Counted from the first letter of the stretch, positions 16,234 through 25,210 are shown. The stretch: 43,712 bases of DNA from Marinifilum caeruleilacunae (GCF_013141825.1 NZ_RZNH01000044.1:1-43712), one strand, 5' to 3'. The notes: a model not told the origin generated them from the sequence alone. Numbers and translations are program-made.

Positions 16234-16881
16234 ATGATTACAATTGAAACTTTGGTGTTTAATCACTGGCAAGAAAATACATACATATTACATGATGAAA
16301 CAGGAGAAGCAGTATTAATTGACTGTGGCGTTTTTTTCGAAGAGGAAGGCAAGAAGTTGATTGATTTTGTGGAGAAAAAAGGTTTGAAACTGGTAAAACA
16401 ACTGAATACTCACCTGCACATCGATCATGTTTTGGGAAATCAGTTTATGAAAGATGAGTTTAATTTACTGACTTGCGCCCATAAGGATGATGAGTTTTTA
16501 TTGGCCGAAGCACCAAATTATGCAGTTCGTTTAGGCTTGGAGAATGTAGTGGAACCACCAAAAATGGGTGAAGCCATTCAGGATGGAGATGTAATTAAAT
16601 TCGGAAATTCTGAATTGAAAGTATTGCACGTGCCAGGGCACTCGCCAGGACATGTAGTGTTTTACAACGAAGAACAAAAGTTTGTAATTGCCGGTGATGT
16701 TTTGTTCCGTGAAAGTATCGGTAGAACCGATTTGCCTTACGGAAACTACGAACAATTAATTGGTGGAATTAAAGAAAAACTGCTGGTTTTGGACGATGAA
16801 GTAGAAGTTTACCCAGGACACGGCCCTTCAACCACAATCGGTCACGAACGCAATAACAATGTGTTTCTGAAAGGATTATAA
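16234..16881 (+). CDS. MBL-fold metallo-hydrolase (glyoxalase II-like)
   Basis: A 215-residue metallo-beta-lactamase-fold hydrolase of the YcbL/glyoxalase II-like group. All metal ligands are visible: THLHIDHVLGN near 59-69 (HxHxDH), VPGHSPGHVVFY near 134-145, the bridging Asp in IAGDVLF near 153-159 and the final His in YPGHGPSTTIGHE near 193-205. The length suits the short form without the glutathione-binding C-terminal domain of true GloB, so thioesters other than lactoylglutathione are likely. It has its own promoter and a strong terminator. Confidence 0.92.
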   Translation: MITIETLVFNHWQENTYILHDETGEAVLIDCGVFFEEEGKKLIDFVEKKGLKLVKQLNTHLHIDHVLGNQFMKDEFNLLTCAHKDDEFLLAEAPNYAVRLGLENVVEPPKMGEAIQDGDVIKFGNSELKVLHVPGHSPGHVVFYNEEQKFVIAGDVLFRESIGRTDLPYGNYEQLIGGIKEKLLVLDDEVEVYPGHGPSTTIGHERNNNVFLKGL

Positions 16882-16898
16882 CAATTATCACAGGATAT

Positions 16899-16930
16899 AA
16901 AACCTCTTCCACTCGAAGAGGTTTTTTATT
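16899..16930 (+). terminator. MBL hydrolase gene terminator
   Basis: AAAACCTCTTC (16899-16909) pairs perfectly with GAAGAGGTTTT (16915-16925), then a T-run. Confidence 0.92.
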
Positions 16931-16999
16931 TGCTACAATCTGCAAGTTGAAGTAAACAAAATGATTAAGATGTTCGAGAGGGAAAAATTAGCGAAAAAT

Positions 17000-17013
17000 A
17001 TGACAAAAGTCAT
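17000..17013. promoter_or_regulatory. inverted repeat ATGAC-N4-GTCAT upstream of gcvP
   Basis: A perfect 14-bp dyad (ATGACAAAAGTCAT), 168 nt before the gcvP start, in a 300-nt gap with no gene. Its size and 4-bp spacer resemble Crp/Fnr-type operators, but the half-sites are not a known consensus. A small TTCTAGAA palindrome follows at 17024-17031. Confidence 0.3.
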
Positions 17014-17106
17014 CTTTGTATTGTTCTAGAAAACAAAAAGTTAAGATGTTTGTTATTCAAAAAAAAGAATGTTAAAAAACAGCGCCTGAAAAGCTGAATT
17101 AGCTAC

Positions 17107-17135
17107 TTGAAAATTTAAATCTTTTGCTACTTTTA
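17107..17135 (+). promoter_or_regulatory. putative gcvP promoter
   Basis: TTG at 17107-17109, 18-bp spacer, TACTTTTA at 17128-17135 (one mismatch to TAnnTTTG). The leader would be about 40 nt and A-rich. No glycine riboswitch is seen. Confidence 0.5.
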
Positions 17136-17180
17136 CAACAAATTAAATTTTAAACAACAACAACTAAAATAAACAACAAT

Positions 17181-20069
17181 ATGGCAAGCGAAAAGTTTGT
17201 TTCACGTCACATTGGTCCTCGCAACGGCGATATCAAGACCATGTTGGAAACTGTTGGCGCATCTTCTATCGATGCCCTTATTGAAGAAACGATCCCTGCG
17301 GATATTAGAATGGAGAAAGCTCTGAACTTACCAGAAGCTTTATCGGAGTATGAGTATTTTACCAAGATTAAAGGCATTGCTGCGAAGAACAAATTGTTCC
17401 GTACTTTCATTGGTCAAGGGTACTACGATACAATTACTCCTGCTGTAATTCAGAGAAATATATTGGAGAATCCAGGTTGGTACACTCCATATACTCCGTA
17501 CCAGGCAGAAGTTTCTCAAGGTAGATTGGAAGCATTGCTAAACTTCCAGACTATGGTTTTGGATTTAACTAAAATGGAACTGGCAAACTGTTCTCTTTTA
17601 GATGAAGCAACTTCGGTTGGTGAGGCAATGTATATGATGCAGGGACTTCGTTCTCGTGCAAAAAAGAAAGCTGGTGCGAACCAGGTTTTTGTAGATCAGA
17701 ATATTTTTGCTCAAACTCTTGATGTATTAAATACTAAAGCAGCACCTCTTGGACTTGAGTTGATTGTAGGAGATTTTAAAACCTTCGAATTTAACGAGAA
17801 TGTATTTGGTGCAATCGTACAATATCCAGCGGCAAACGGTAGTATTGAAGACTATGCAGACTTTGTTGAAAAAGCTCATGCTGCTGATGCTTTGGTTTCT
17901 GTTGCTGCAGATTTAATGAGTTTGGCACTTTTAACTCCTCCGGGAGAATGGGGAGCTGATATCGTAGTAGGTACAACTCAACGCTTTGGTATTCCAATGG
18001 GTTATGGTGGACCTCACGCTGCATATTTGGCTTGTCGCGAAGCATACAAGCGTAATGTACCAGGTCGTATTATTGGTGTAACCAAAGATGCACAAGGTAA
18101 CCACGCTGTACGTATGGCTCTACAAACTCGTGAGCAGCATATCAAACGTGAAAAAGCAACTTCTAACATTTGTACTGCTCAGGCATTACTTGCAACTATG
18201 GCAGGTTTCTATGGTGTGTATCATGGAGCTGAAGGTTTAAGAAGAATTGCTAAGCACATTCATGCAGGTGCAGGTGAATTGTCTGAAGGATTAAAAGCTT
18301 TAGGTTACCAGCAGAATGTTCAGAACTTCTTCGATACTATTGAAGTTGTAGTTCCTGAAGGAGTTTCAGTAGAAGAGATCAGAAAAGCTGCTTTGGAAGC
18401 TGAGATCAACCTACGCTATGTGAATGAAAATACAATTGGTATTTCTTCTGATGAAAAAATCAGTAAGAAAGAAATCAATACCATCTTGAATATTTTTGCG
18501 AAAGCGGCCGGTAAGGAAGTGGAAGCAAAAGAAGTGGAAGAAAAAATCTACTTCGATAACAAATTTACAAGAACCAGTGATTTCCTAACTCTTGATGTTT
18601 TCAACCGCTATCGTTCAGAAACAGCGATGATGCGTTACATTAAGAACTTAGAGAAAAAAGATATTGCATTGAATACTTCTATGATTTCATTGGGATCATG
18701 TACCATGAAGTTGAATGCAGCTGTTGAAATGTTGCCAATTAGCTGGCCTGAGTTTGGTGGAATTCACCCATTCGTACCAATGAACCAGGTAGATGGTTAT
18801 ACCGAGTTAATTAGCGAATTGGAACAATGGTTATCAGAAATTACCGGTTTTGCAGGATGTACATTGCAACCTAACTCTGGTGCTGCCGGAGAGTATACCG
18901 GTTTGATGGTAATTCGTGAGTACCACATTTCGAGAGGTGAAGGCCACAGAAATGTTGTTTTGATTCCTTCATCGGCACACGGAACCAACCCGGCATCGGT
19001 AACTGTTGCAGGTATGAAAGTGGTAATCGTTGATTGCGATGAGAATGGTAACGTGAAGTTTGATGACCTGAAAGCGAAGGCTGAGAAGCATGCTGAAAAT
19101 TTGTGTGCTTACATGATTACTTATCCTTCAACTCATGGTGTATTCGAAACCGGAATTAAGGAGATGATGGATTTGATCCACGAGAATGGTGGACAGGTTT
19201 ATATGGATGGAGCAAACATGAATGCACAGGTAGGATTAACCAATCCTGGATTAATTGGTGCTGATGTATGTCACTTGAACTTACACAAAACATTTGCGAT
19301 TCCTCATGGTGGAGGTGGTCCAGGTGTTGGTCCAATTGGTGTAGCTGAGCATTTGGTACAATTCTTACCTTCTCACAAATATGTGAAAACAGGTGGTGAA
19401 AATGCAATTACAGCGGTAGCTGCAGCTCCATTCGGATCGGCAAGCGTATTGCCAATTACTTACGGTTACATTGCTATGTTAGGTGCTGAAGGTCTTACAG
19501 AAGTAACCAAAATGGCAATTTTGAATGCTAACTACCTTGCATCTTCATTCCAAAAAATGGGATTCAAGATTCTTTATACAGGTGCAAACGGACGTGTTGG
19601 TCACGAAATGATTTTTGATTGTCGTGAATTCAACAAATCGGTTGGAATTACTGATACTGATATTGCGAAGCGATTGATGGATTACGGATTCCACGCTCCA
19701 ACATTATCGTTCCCGGTACACGGAACATTAATGGTTGAGCCTACAGAGAGTGAGCCATTAGAAGAATTAGATCGTTTCATCGAAGCATTGGCAAAAATCA
19801 ATGAAGAAATGAAAGAGATTGAAGATGGTGTAGCTGATACTGTAGATAATGTATTGAAAAATGCGCCTCACACTCACTTGGTAATGACTGCTGATGAGTG
19901 GAACCATACATACAGCCGTAAGAAAGCTGTATATCCATTAAGTTGGGTTGCTGATAATAAATTCTGGCCTACAGTAGGTCGTGTGGATGATGCATTTGGC
20001 GATCGTAATTTAATGTGTACATGTGCTCCTTTAGAAGTTTACAACGAGGAGTATGTTGATGCTGACTAA
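17181..20069 (+). CDS. gcvP: aminomethyl-transferring glycine dehydrogenase (P-protein)
   Basis: A 962-residue homodimeric PLP enzyme that decarboxylates glycine and loads the aminomethyl group on lipoylated GcvH. The two fused halves of the long P-protein are complete: N-terminal half ([12 protein letters not shown], then [21 protein letters not shown] near 80-100) and C-terminal half with the PLP site [17 protein letters not shown], where Lys703 forms the Schiff base. [10 protein letters not shown] and [16 protein letters not shown] are also typical. No gcvT or gcvH lies in the window, so the other subunits are encoded elsewhere, common in this phylum. It is monocistronic with its own promoter and terminator; codon bias suggests good expression. 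Confidence 0.98.
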   Translation: MASEKFVSRHIGPRNGDIKTMLETVGASSIDALIEETIPADIRMEKALNLPEALSEYEYFTKIKGIAAKNKLFRTFIGQGYYDTITPAVIQRNILENPGWYTPYTPYQAEVSQGRLEALLNFQTMVLDLTKMELANCSLLDEATSVGEAMYMMQGLRSRAKKKAGANQVFVDQNIFAQTLDVLNTKAAPLGLELIVGDFKTFEFNENVFGAIVQYPAANGSIEDYADFVEKAHAADALVSVAADLMSLALLTPPGEWGADIVVGTTQRFGIPMGYGGPHAAYLACREAYKRNVPGRIIGVTKDAQGNHAVRMALQTREQHIKREKATSNICTAQALLATMAGFYGVYHGAEGLRRIAKHIHAGAGELSEGLKALGYQQNVQNFFDTIEVVVPEGVSVEEIRKAALEAEINLRYVNENTIGISSDEKISKKEINTILNIFAKAAGKEVEAKEVEEKIYFDNKFTRTSDFLTLDVFNRYRSETAMMRYIKNLEKKDIALNTSMISLGSCTMKLNAAVEMLPISWPEFGGIHPFVPMNQVDGYTELISELEQWLSEITGFAGCTLQPNSGAAGEYTGLMVIREYHISRGEGHRNVVLIPSSAHGTNPASVTVAGMKVVIVDCDENGNVKFDDLKAKAEKHAENLCAYMITYPSTHGVFETGIKEMMDLIHENGGQVYMDGANMNAQVGLTNPGLIGADVCHLNLHKTFAIPHGGGGPGVGPIGVAEHLVQFLPSHKYVKTGGENAITAVAAAPFGSASVLPITYGYIAMLGAEGLTEVTKMAILNANYLASSFQKMGFKILYTGANGRVGHEMIFDCREFNKSVGITDTDIAKRLMDYGFHAPTLSFPVHGTLMVEPTESEPLEELDRFIEALAKINEEMKEIEDGVADTVDNVLKNAPHTHLVMTADEWNHTYSRKKAVYPLSWVADNKFWPTVGRVDDAFGDRNLMCTCAPLEVYNEEYVDAD

Positions 20070-20097
20070 TTTCTTACGATAAGAAATCAATCATATT

Positions 20098-20130
20098 AAA
20101 ATCCGGTGAATTTATTCATCGGATTTTTTT
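20098..20130 (+). terminator. gcvP terminator
   Basis: AAAATCCGGTGAA (20098-20110) pairs with TTCATCGGATTTT (20115-20127) with one wobble across a TTTA loop, then Ts to 20130. Confidence 0.88.
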
Positions 20131-20140
20131 GTGGAAGGGG

Positions 20141-20328
20141 ATAAAAAGAAACAAGGAGACTGCCCCTGTCTCCTTGTTAATGTTCTATTACTAACCCTAA
20201 AATTTAACTATGAAATAATGAATTGAAAATAATCCATTAAATTCTATACTCTTATTACGTATAAGTTTGAAAAAAGTTTGTGATATTTTAGAGCTTTGGC
20301 TTAGTTTTCAGAGAGTTATTTTCATAAA
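20141..20328 (-). ncRNA. candidate small RNA or structured 3' UTR, GGGTTAGTAA family
   Basis: The minus strand ends in a strong terminator: AACAAGGAGAC/GTCTCCTTGTT (perfect 11-bp stem at 20150-20178) with a loop holding AGGGG, then TCTTTTT. About 20 nt before the stem it carries GGGTTAGTAATAG, nearly the same as in the element at 35196-35400. A possible -7 element (TAATTTTA, 20342-20335) would give a transcript of about 190 nt. It may instead be the 3' UTR of ddl. Two smaller hairpins (CTTAT/ATAAG and AATGGATT/AATTCATT) lie inside. No ORF is present in 20131-20461. Confidence 0.35.
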
Positions 20329-20370
20329 ATTAGAAAGAACCCTTATAAATAGCGCCTTTCGAAAGCGCAA

Positions 20371-20408
20371 AAAAAAATGAAAAAAAATTACTTTTTTTTC
20401 ATTTTTTT
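20371..20408. terminator. perfect A/T palindrome downstream of ddl
   Basis: A 17-bp perfect inverted repeat made of seven A, TG and eight A against its complement, with a TTAC loop (20371-20387 / 20392-20408), 54 nt beyond the ddl stop. On the minus strand the hairpin is followed by further Ts, so it may terminate ddl despite low GC. A GCGC(C)TTTCGAAAGCGC hairpin lies directly to the left (20352-20368). Confidence 0.45.
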
Positions 20409-20461
20409 GAAATTATTAAAACTTTTTTAATCAGGCGTTTAAGCTAAATTAAAATTGAAGT

Positions 20462-21433
20462 TTAGAATTCGTTTTCAATTACCATGTTTAAAATATCTTT
20501 CAATTCACGATTCATTGCAGCCACCTGTTTCGGGATAAAACTATTGGCTGTCATTCCCGGAACCGTATTGGCTTCGAGAATGAAGATCTCATCTTTTCTG
20601 ATCATGTAATCAACACGCACAATTCCTTTGCATTTTAAGGCATCGTATACTTTAGAAGAGATGTCCTGAATTTTTCGGGTCAGTTCATCCGAAATTCTGG
20701 CCGGAGTAATTTCTTCTGCCATATCCGGATCGTATTTGGCTTCAAAATCGAAGAATTCTTTTTTGGGCAGAACTTCGGTAACCGGGAAAACAAGACTCTC
20801 TGCTTCTGTTTTAACCAGACCACAGGTAAATTCCAGTCCATCAATAAACTCTTCTATAATTACCTCTTTGCCTTCCTTAAATGCCTTCTCTATGGCATCA
20901 TTTAAATCTTCAACTTGCTTTACTTTTGATATCCCAAAACTTGAACCATCGGCATTTGGTTTCACAAAGCATGGCATTCCCAGTTTGGCATTGATATCTT
21001 CTACAGAATACGCTTCATCCTTCTTTAAAAGAACCGATTTGGCAAAATTGAAACCTAAACTTTTTAGGTAAGAATTGCAGGCATGCTTGTTAAAACTTAA
21101 AGCACTGCTCAATACATCGCAGGTTGAATAAGGTATTCTCAGCAGGTTCAAATATCCCTGAAGAATTCCATTTTCGCCCGGTGTACCATGAATTGCAATG
21201 TAAGCGAAATCAAACTTGATTTTTTCCCCCTCTTTTGTGAAGCTAAAATCATTCTTATCGATAGGATAGGATTGATCGTCGATTTTTACATTCCAGTCCA
21301 GTTCTTTTAACTCAAGCAGGTAAGGATTGTAAAGCTCTCTGTCTAGTGTATTGAAAATATGATCTGCCGTTTGAAGTGAAATCACAATCTCGGCCGAATC
21401 GCCTCCTGCTACTACTGCAATATTTCTTTTCAT
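20462..21433 (-). CDS. ddl: D-alanine--D-alanine ligase
   Basis: A 323-residue ATP-grasp enzyme that joins two D-alanines for peptidoglycan precursors in the cytoplasm. Visible: N-terminal IAVVAGGDSAE (Ddl usually has GGxSxEhxVS), IHGTPGENGILQGYL near 79-93, the ATP-grasp strands MPCFVKPNADGSSFGISKV near 153-171 and EVIIEEFIDGLEFTCGL near 194-210, and the metal site RVDYMIRKDEIFILEANTVPGMT near 273-295. Last gene of the PASTA-rluD-ddl operon, 24 nt after rluD; this order is conserved in Bacteroidota and links it to envelope growth. Confidence 0.96.
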   Translation of the reverse strand: MKRNIAVVAGGDSAEIVISLQTADHIFNTLDRELYNPYLLELKELDWNVKIDDQSYPIDKNDFSFTKEGEKIKFDFAYIAIHGTPGENGILQGYLNLLRIPYSTCDVLSSALSFNKHACNSYLKSLGFNFAKSVLLKKDEAYSVEDINAKLGMPCFVKPNADGSSFGISKVKQVEDLNDAIEKAFKEGKEVIIEEFIDGLEFTCGLVKTEAESLVFPVTEVLPKKEFFDFEAKYDPDMAEEITPARISDELTRKIQDISSKVYDALKCKGIVRVDYMIRKDEIFILEANTVPGMTANSFIPKQVAAMNRELKDILNMVIENEF

Positions 21434-21457
21434 CGTGCTTGTTTGGGTTTGAGTATT

Positions 21458-22513
21458 TTATTCTTCTCTGTGTGCTGTGTAATCTCTCCATTTCTGGATT
21501 ACAGTACTCATGTCTTCAGGAATTTCAGAATTAAAGGAAACGTACTCACCAGTTACAGGGTGATCGAATCCTAAGGTTTTGGCATGTAATGCTTGTCTCG
21601 GACAGATCTTAAAACAGTTCTGTACAAATTGTTTGTATTTGGTGAAAGTAGTTCCTTTTAAAATCTGGTCTCCACCGTAATCTGAATCATTAAAAAGTGG
21701 GTGACCAATATGCTTAAAGTGAGCCCTGATTTGGTGGGTTCTACCTGTTTCCAGAATACATTCTACCAGGTTCACATATCCCAGGCGTTCAAGAACTCTA
21801 TAGTGAGTAACGGCATGCTTTCCATATTCTCCATCAGGAAAAACATCCATCACCTTCCTGTTTTTTAAATTTCTTCCAATGTGCCCGGTAATTGTTCCTT
21901 CATCATTTTCCAGGTTTCCCCAAACCAAAGCGCGATACTTTCTATCGCTGGTTTTGTTGAAGAATTGCAAACCAAGCTTGGTTTTGGCCTCTTCCGTTTT
22001 TGCAATCACCAAAATTCCCGAAGTATCTTTATCGATACGGTGAACCAAACCTGGCCTTGGGTCTTTTGAATTGAAAAGTGGCAAATCTTTTAGGTGGTGA
22101 GCCAAAGCATTCACCAATGTTCCCGAATAATGTCCATAGGAAGGATGAACCACCATTCCAGGATTTTTATTCACAATCAGAAAGGCATCATCTTCGTAAA
22201 CAATATTTAAAGGGATATCCTCAGGAATAATTTCAATTTCTCTTGGAGGGTAGCTTAAAACAATGGTAATTACATCATTTGGCTTTACCTTGTAATTTCT
22301 TTTAACTGGTTTATCATTTACATTGATACAGCCCGAATCAGCAGCTTCCTGAATTTTATTTCGCGAAGCATTTTGCATTCTGTCCACCAGGTATTTGTCA
22401 ATTCTAAGCATGCTTTGCCCAGGATCAACTTCGAAACGAAAATGTTCGAATACTTCCTGATTGGCATCCATCTCCTCTTCAGGATTGAAATTATCTTTTG
22501 GTTCTTGTGTCAT
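21458..22513 (-). CDS. rluD: RluD-type 23S rRNA pseudouridine synthase
   Basis: A 351-residue RluA-family pseudouridine synthase. An acidic N-terminal stretch of about 30 residues precedes an S4 RNA-binding domain (LRIDKYLVDRMQNASRNKIQ near 37-56, then GCINVNDKPVKRNYKV). The catalytic domain holds RPGLVHRIDKDTSGILVIAK near 154-173, with the catalytic Asp in HRIDKDTSG, and the later GRTHQIRAHFKHIGHPLFND motif near 257-276. S4 plus this core is typical of RluD, which modifies helix 69 of 23S rRNA; RluC-like specificity cannot be excluded. Central gene of a three-gene operon with 15-nt and 24-nt gaps. Confidence 0.92.
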   Translation of the reverse strand: MTQEPKDNFNPEEEMDANQEVFEHFRFEVDPGQSMLRIDKYLVDRMQNASRNKIQEAADSGCINVNDKPVKRNYKVKPNDVITIVLSYPPREIEIIPEDIPLNIVYEDDAFLIVNKNPGMVVHPSYGHYSGTLVNALAHHLKDLPLFNSKDPRPGLVHRIDKDTSGILVIAKTEEAKTKLGLQFFNKTSDRKYRALVWGNLENDEGTITGHIGRNLKNRKVMDVFPDGEYGKHAVTHYRVLERLGYVNLVECILETGRTHQIRAHFKHIGHPLFNDSDYGGDQILKGTTFTKYKQFVQNCFKICPRQALHAKTLGFDHPVTGEYVSFNSEIPEDMSTVIQKWRDYTAHREE

Positions 22514-22528
22514 TAGTCCTTTGGTATT

Positions 22529-23356
22529 TTAATAAAGCACTTTGCTTAATCGTTGTTGAAGCAGTGAATCTGCTTGCTGAAGTTTTAAAGTATCCCTTGT
22601 TAACCAGATATCAATATTGTTTCCTGGACGGATTTTACGATCCTCGTTGTAGGAAGGATATTGCTTGAATACTTTTGCATTTAATGAATCGCTATGTGAT
22701 ACAATTGATTCGTCGAATTCGACTTTACCAATATTTAAATTCGAAAGGATAATCTTCTCTTTTGCCTGGGCATTGCTTTTTCCCATTAGGTTAGGAGCCA
22801 ATACACCAAATGTATTACCTCGTCCCAAAACCAAATCAATGGTTGCCCCCTTGTCAATCATTGTACCTGCGCCAATTGAATCTCCCTTGTGTTTAGGGTA
22901 AAGTACAAGGTTAAAAAACTGACTTTTCGAATACTCTAAACGACCAATTTTAAATCCATTGGTAATAAGCAGTTCGTAGGCCTGTCGGAAAGAATTGTCA
23001 ACCAGGTTTGGGAATCGCACCTGCTCAGGTTGATGAGCATTAATGGTTAAAAACAGATTTCGGTTGCGCTTTACAATGGCTCCTGCCAATGGTCTTTGAT
23101 CCAAAACCGTTCCCGGTGCATATTTGGGATTGTAGATTGAATCGTATACTGTAAATCTCAGGTTTTCTTCGTCAATTTTCTGCTCGGCTTCTTCCAGGCT
23201 TCTTCCATACAAATTCGGAACAGTTAATTTCTCGCCATGATGAGTATACCATTTTAAACCTGATAGTGTAATCCAAACCAATACAATAGTGATTCCTAAA
23301 GCAATACCGACCTGAATTAAAAAGAATTTACTTTTAAAAAAATGATTTGATTTCAT
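22529..23356 (-). CDS. membrane-anchored PASTA domain protein
   Basis: A 275-residue protein with one N-terminal membrane helix (residues about 11-33, FFLIQVGIALGITIVLVWIT) and three PASTA repeats outside: LTVPNLYGRSLEEAEQKI (39-56), VRFPNLVDNSFRQAYELL (113-130) and GVLAPNLMGKSNAQAKEKI (184-202). PASTA domains bind muropeptides or beta-lactams in Gram-positive Ser/Thr kinases and PBPs, but here no kinase or transpeptidase domain is attached. First gene of the operon with rluD and ddl, which suggests a cell-wall role. No strong promoter motif was found in 23357-23460. Confidence 0.9.
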   Translation of the reverse strand: MKSNHFFKSKFFLIQVGIALGITIVLVWITLSGLKWYTHHGEKLTVPNLYGRSLEEAEQKIDEENLRFTVYDSIYNPKYAPGTVLDQRPLAGAIVKRNRNLFLTINAHQPEQVRFPNLVDNSFRQAYELLITNGFKIGRLEYSKSQFFNLVLYPKHKGDSIGAGTMIDKGATIDLVLGRGNTFGVLAPNLMGKSNAQAKEKIILSNLNIGKVEFDESIVSHSDSLNAKVFKQYPSYNEDRKIRPGNNIDIWLTRDTLKLQQADSLLQQRLSKVLY

Positions 23357-23528
23357 CCTAATCTGTTTTTCTGTTGGGTTGGCTATCGATGATAAGTTCG
23401 ATAGTTGGTAAACGGCAAATCAATGAGTTTATTTCTAATTTTTTTGCGTTTTACAAAAATAGCAGAGATTTTTAGATTTAGGAAATGAGCTGCCTCATTT
23501 GATAGCGTATTCTTGCAAAAATTAGGGC

Positions 23529-23554
23529 AAAAAAAAAGAGCTCCTCTGGAACTC
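23529..23554 (-). terminator. second, weaker terminator-like hairpin upstream of the PASTA operon
   Basis: On the minus strand GAGTTCC-AGA-GGAGCTC (one mismatch) is followed by nine Ts. It lies about 35 nt beyond the rpmH terminator, so it may be a back-up or a relic of a lost gene; 23555-23590 shows no ORF. Confidence 0.6.
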
Positions 23555-23587
23555 AGTCAAATGTAGAAAGGGCGTAGCCATTAAATA

Positions 23588-23622
23588 CAAAAAAGTAAAG
23601 AATTTGAATTCTTTACTTTCTG
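23588..23622 (-). terminator. rpmH terminator
   Basis: AAAGTAAAGAATT (23592-23604) and AATTCTTTACTTT (23607-23619) are perfectly complementary; on the minus strand a T-rich tail follows. It is 27 nt beyond the rpmH stop. Confidence 0.82.
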
Positions 23623-23646
23623 TATATCGGTTACTTAATTGTACAA

Positions 23647-23805
23647 TTAAGCTTTGTGTCTGCGCTCGCTTGAAACAGAAACTTTCTTTCTGCCTTTAGC
23701 TCTTCTACGAGATAGTACGGCTCTTCCGCTTACAGAAGACATTCTTTCTCTGAAACCGTGCTTATTTCTTCTCTTTCTATTTGATGGTTGAAATGTTCTT
23801 TTCAT
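23647..23805 (-). CDS. rpmH: 50S ribosomal protein L34
   Basis: A 52-residue basic protein, easily missed because of its size. It begins [20 protein letters not shown], the hallmark of L34, followed by [20 protein letters not shown] and a short Ser/Arg/His/Lys tail. L34 binds 23S rRNA in the large subunit. Length is a few residues above the E. coli protein, as in other Bacteroidota. The usual partner rnpA is not next to it here; rsmG lies upstream on the same strand with its own promoter, and the gene has its own promoter (23857-23885) and terminator. Confidence 0.98.
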   Translation of the reverse strand: MKRTFQPSNRKRRNKHGFRERMSSVSGRAVLSRRRAKGRKKVSVSSERRHKA

Positions 23806-23856
23806 CGCGAAAAATTTTTATCTAATAAAGTTATTATATCCGTTGATTTTGGACTG

Positions 23857-23885
23857 CAAAAATAAGTTTTTTTTTAATCTAACAA
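23857..23885 (-). promoter_or_regulatory. rpmH promoter
   Basis: On the minus strand TTG (23885-23883), an 18-bp A-rich spacer and TATTTTTG (23864-23857). The start point would be near 23849, 44 nt before the rpmH ATG. Confidence 0.62.
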
Positions 23886-23908
23886 AAGGATGATGCAAAT
23901 TATTTTGC

Positions 23909-24529
23909 CTAAAGCTCAAGATGAACCACTTTTTTTGTTTCGAAAAAGTCTTCTTCGAAAAATTTAGTGCAATCGAAAAGCTGCACTTTATCGCCATAGC
24001 CGGCGATTTCTTCCTGAAAATCTCCCCCTTTGATATATAGGATGCCATTGGCTAAACTATTTTTATCTTTTGGTGAAGAATTTTTACGAACCATGTTTAC
24101 AAATTTTGGGAATGCAGTAACAGCCCTGCTTACAATAAAGTCGAATTTTTCTTTTACTTGCTGAACTCGAGTGTGTTCGGCTTTTACATTTTTAAGCCCC
24201 AGTGCAGCAGCAACCTCATTTACCACTTTAATTTTTTTTCCTATCGAATCTACCATGTAAAAATTACATTCCGGAAAAAGAATGGCCAAAGGTATGCCCG
24301 GAAATCCGCCTCCACAACCTACATCCATAATTTGTGTTCCAGCTTTAAACTGGATTACTTTGGCAATCGATAATGAATGCAAAACATGATGCAAGTACAA
24401 GGAATCAATATCTTTACGCGAAATGACGTTGATTTGACTGTTCCAGTGCGTATACAAATCCTGTAACTGAGCGAAACGTGACTTTTGTTCCTCAGTTAAA
24501 TCTGTAAAATATTTTTCAATGATTTCCAT
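23909..24529 (-). CDS. rsmG: 16S rRNA (guanine527-N7)-methyltransferase
   Basis: A 206-residue Rossmann-fold methyltransferase (formerly GidB) that methylates G527 of 16S rRNA. The S-adenosylmethionine site MDVGCGGGFPGIPLA is at residues 68-82, preceded by the typical NVISRKDIDSLYLHHVLHSL (34-53) and followed by MVDSIGKKIKVVNEVAAALG and FIVSRAV (near 131-137). Loss of this enzyme gives low-level streptomycin resistance in other bacteria. ATG at 24529 is 16 nt after the likely +1. Confidence 0.95.
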   Translation of the reverse strand: MEIIEKYFTDLTEEQKSRFAQLQDLYTHWNSQINVISRKDIDSLYLHHVLHSLSIAKVIQFKAGTQIMDVGCGGGFPGIPLAILFPECNFYMVDSIGKKIKVVNEVAAALGLKNVKAEHTRVQQVKEKFDFIVSRAVTAFPKFVNMVRKNSSPKDKNSLANGILYIKGGDFQEEIAGYGDKVQLFDCTKFFEEDFFETKKVVHLEL

Positions 24530-24551
24530 GCCAATTTTAATTTTAGGTTGG

Positions 24552-24559
24552 CAAAGATA
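24552..24559 (-). promoter_or_regulatory. rsmG promoter -7 element
   Basis: TATCTTTG on the minus strand (24559-24552) is an exact TAnnTTTG match, 23 nt before the rsmG ATG; no clear -33 box. Confidence 0.55.
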
Positions 24560-24595
24560 GAACTAATTCGCATTCATTGTTTTCCAACAAGAATA

Positions 24596-25210
24596 TTATT
24601 TCTTTTTCTTGTCGATTTTAACTTCCGAATCTTTTAAGTTGTTGAAAAGTAATTCCCTGGCTCTAAAAAGTTGAGCTTTTACTGTTCCAATAGGCAGCTT
24701 TAGTTCCTGGGCAATTTCTTCGTAAGAGAATTCTTCAAAGTAACGCAGTTCAATAAGTCTTCGGTATCTTTCTTTTAACTTGCCCACCTCGCTACGCATG
24801 ATTTTGGCCTTTTGTTTTTTTACAAATTCCTGTTCAGGATTCAGGCCGCTGGACTCAAGTGTAATGGTTCTCTCATTTTCAGCATCATCTTTTCCATCGA
24901 TCGAAATGGTATTGCCTTTCTTCTTGCGAAGGAAGTCGATACAGTTGTTCGATGCAATTTTAAACAACCAGGTACTAAATGCGTATTTTGGAGAATATTG
25001 TCTGATGTTTCGAAAAGCCTTACCGAAAGCCTCAAAGGTTAAATCTTCCGCATCATTCTTGTTATTAACCATTTTTAATAACATGAAAAATATAGCGTCC
25101 TTGTATCTTTTAAAAAGCTCCTCGTATGCTTTCTGATCTCCATTAACCGAAGCTTGTACAAGCCTGTAGTCGTATTGAGCTTTTTCTGAGAGGTTCGGAT
25201 TTATTTCCAT
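24596..25210 (-). CDS. sigma-70 family RNA polymerase sigma factor (ECF-like)
   Basis: A 204-residue sigma factor with region 2 (FKRYKDAIFFMLLKMVNNKNDAEDLTFEAFGKAFRNI, about 29-65, and FSTWLFKIASNNCIDFLRKKK near 78-98) and region 4 (LIELRYFEEFSYEEIAQELKLPIGTVKAQLFRARELL, about 152-188). Region 3 is absent, as in ECF sigma factors. No anti-sigma factor is next to it. It overlaps the upstream glycosyltransferase gene by one base (TAATG), so the two are translationally coupled. A long Lys-rich tail (SEVKIDKKKK) ends it. Targets are unknown. Confidence 0.93.
   Translation of the reverse strand: MEINPNLSEKAQYDYRLVQASVNGDQKAYEELFKRYKDAIFFMLLKMVNNKNDAEDLTFEAFGKAFRNIRQYSPKYAFSTWLFKIASNNCIDFLRKKKGNTISIDGKDDAENERTITLESSGLNPEQEFVKKQKAKIMRSEVGKLKERYRRLIELRYFEEFSYEEIAQELKLPIGTVKAQLFRARELLFNNLKDSEVKIDKKKK

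Noticed and set aside
17140-17180. Glycine riboswitch before gcvP
   Set aside because: The leader after the likely promoter is only about 40 nt, A-rich, and shows no paired aptamer structure.
20208-20218. ATGAAATAATG after TAACCCTAAAATTTAACT looks like a gene start
   Set aside because: It stops after two codons, and the strand evidence (terminator, motif) favours a minus-strand RNA.
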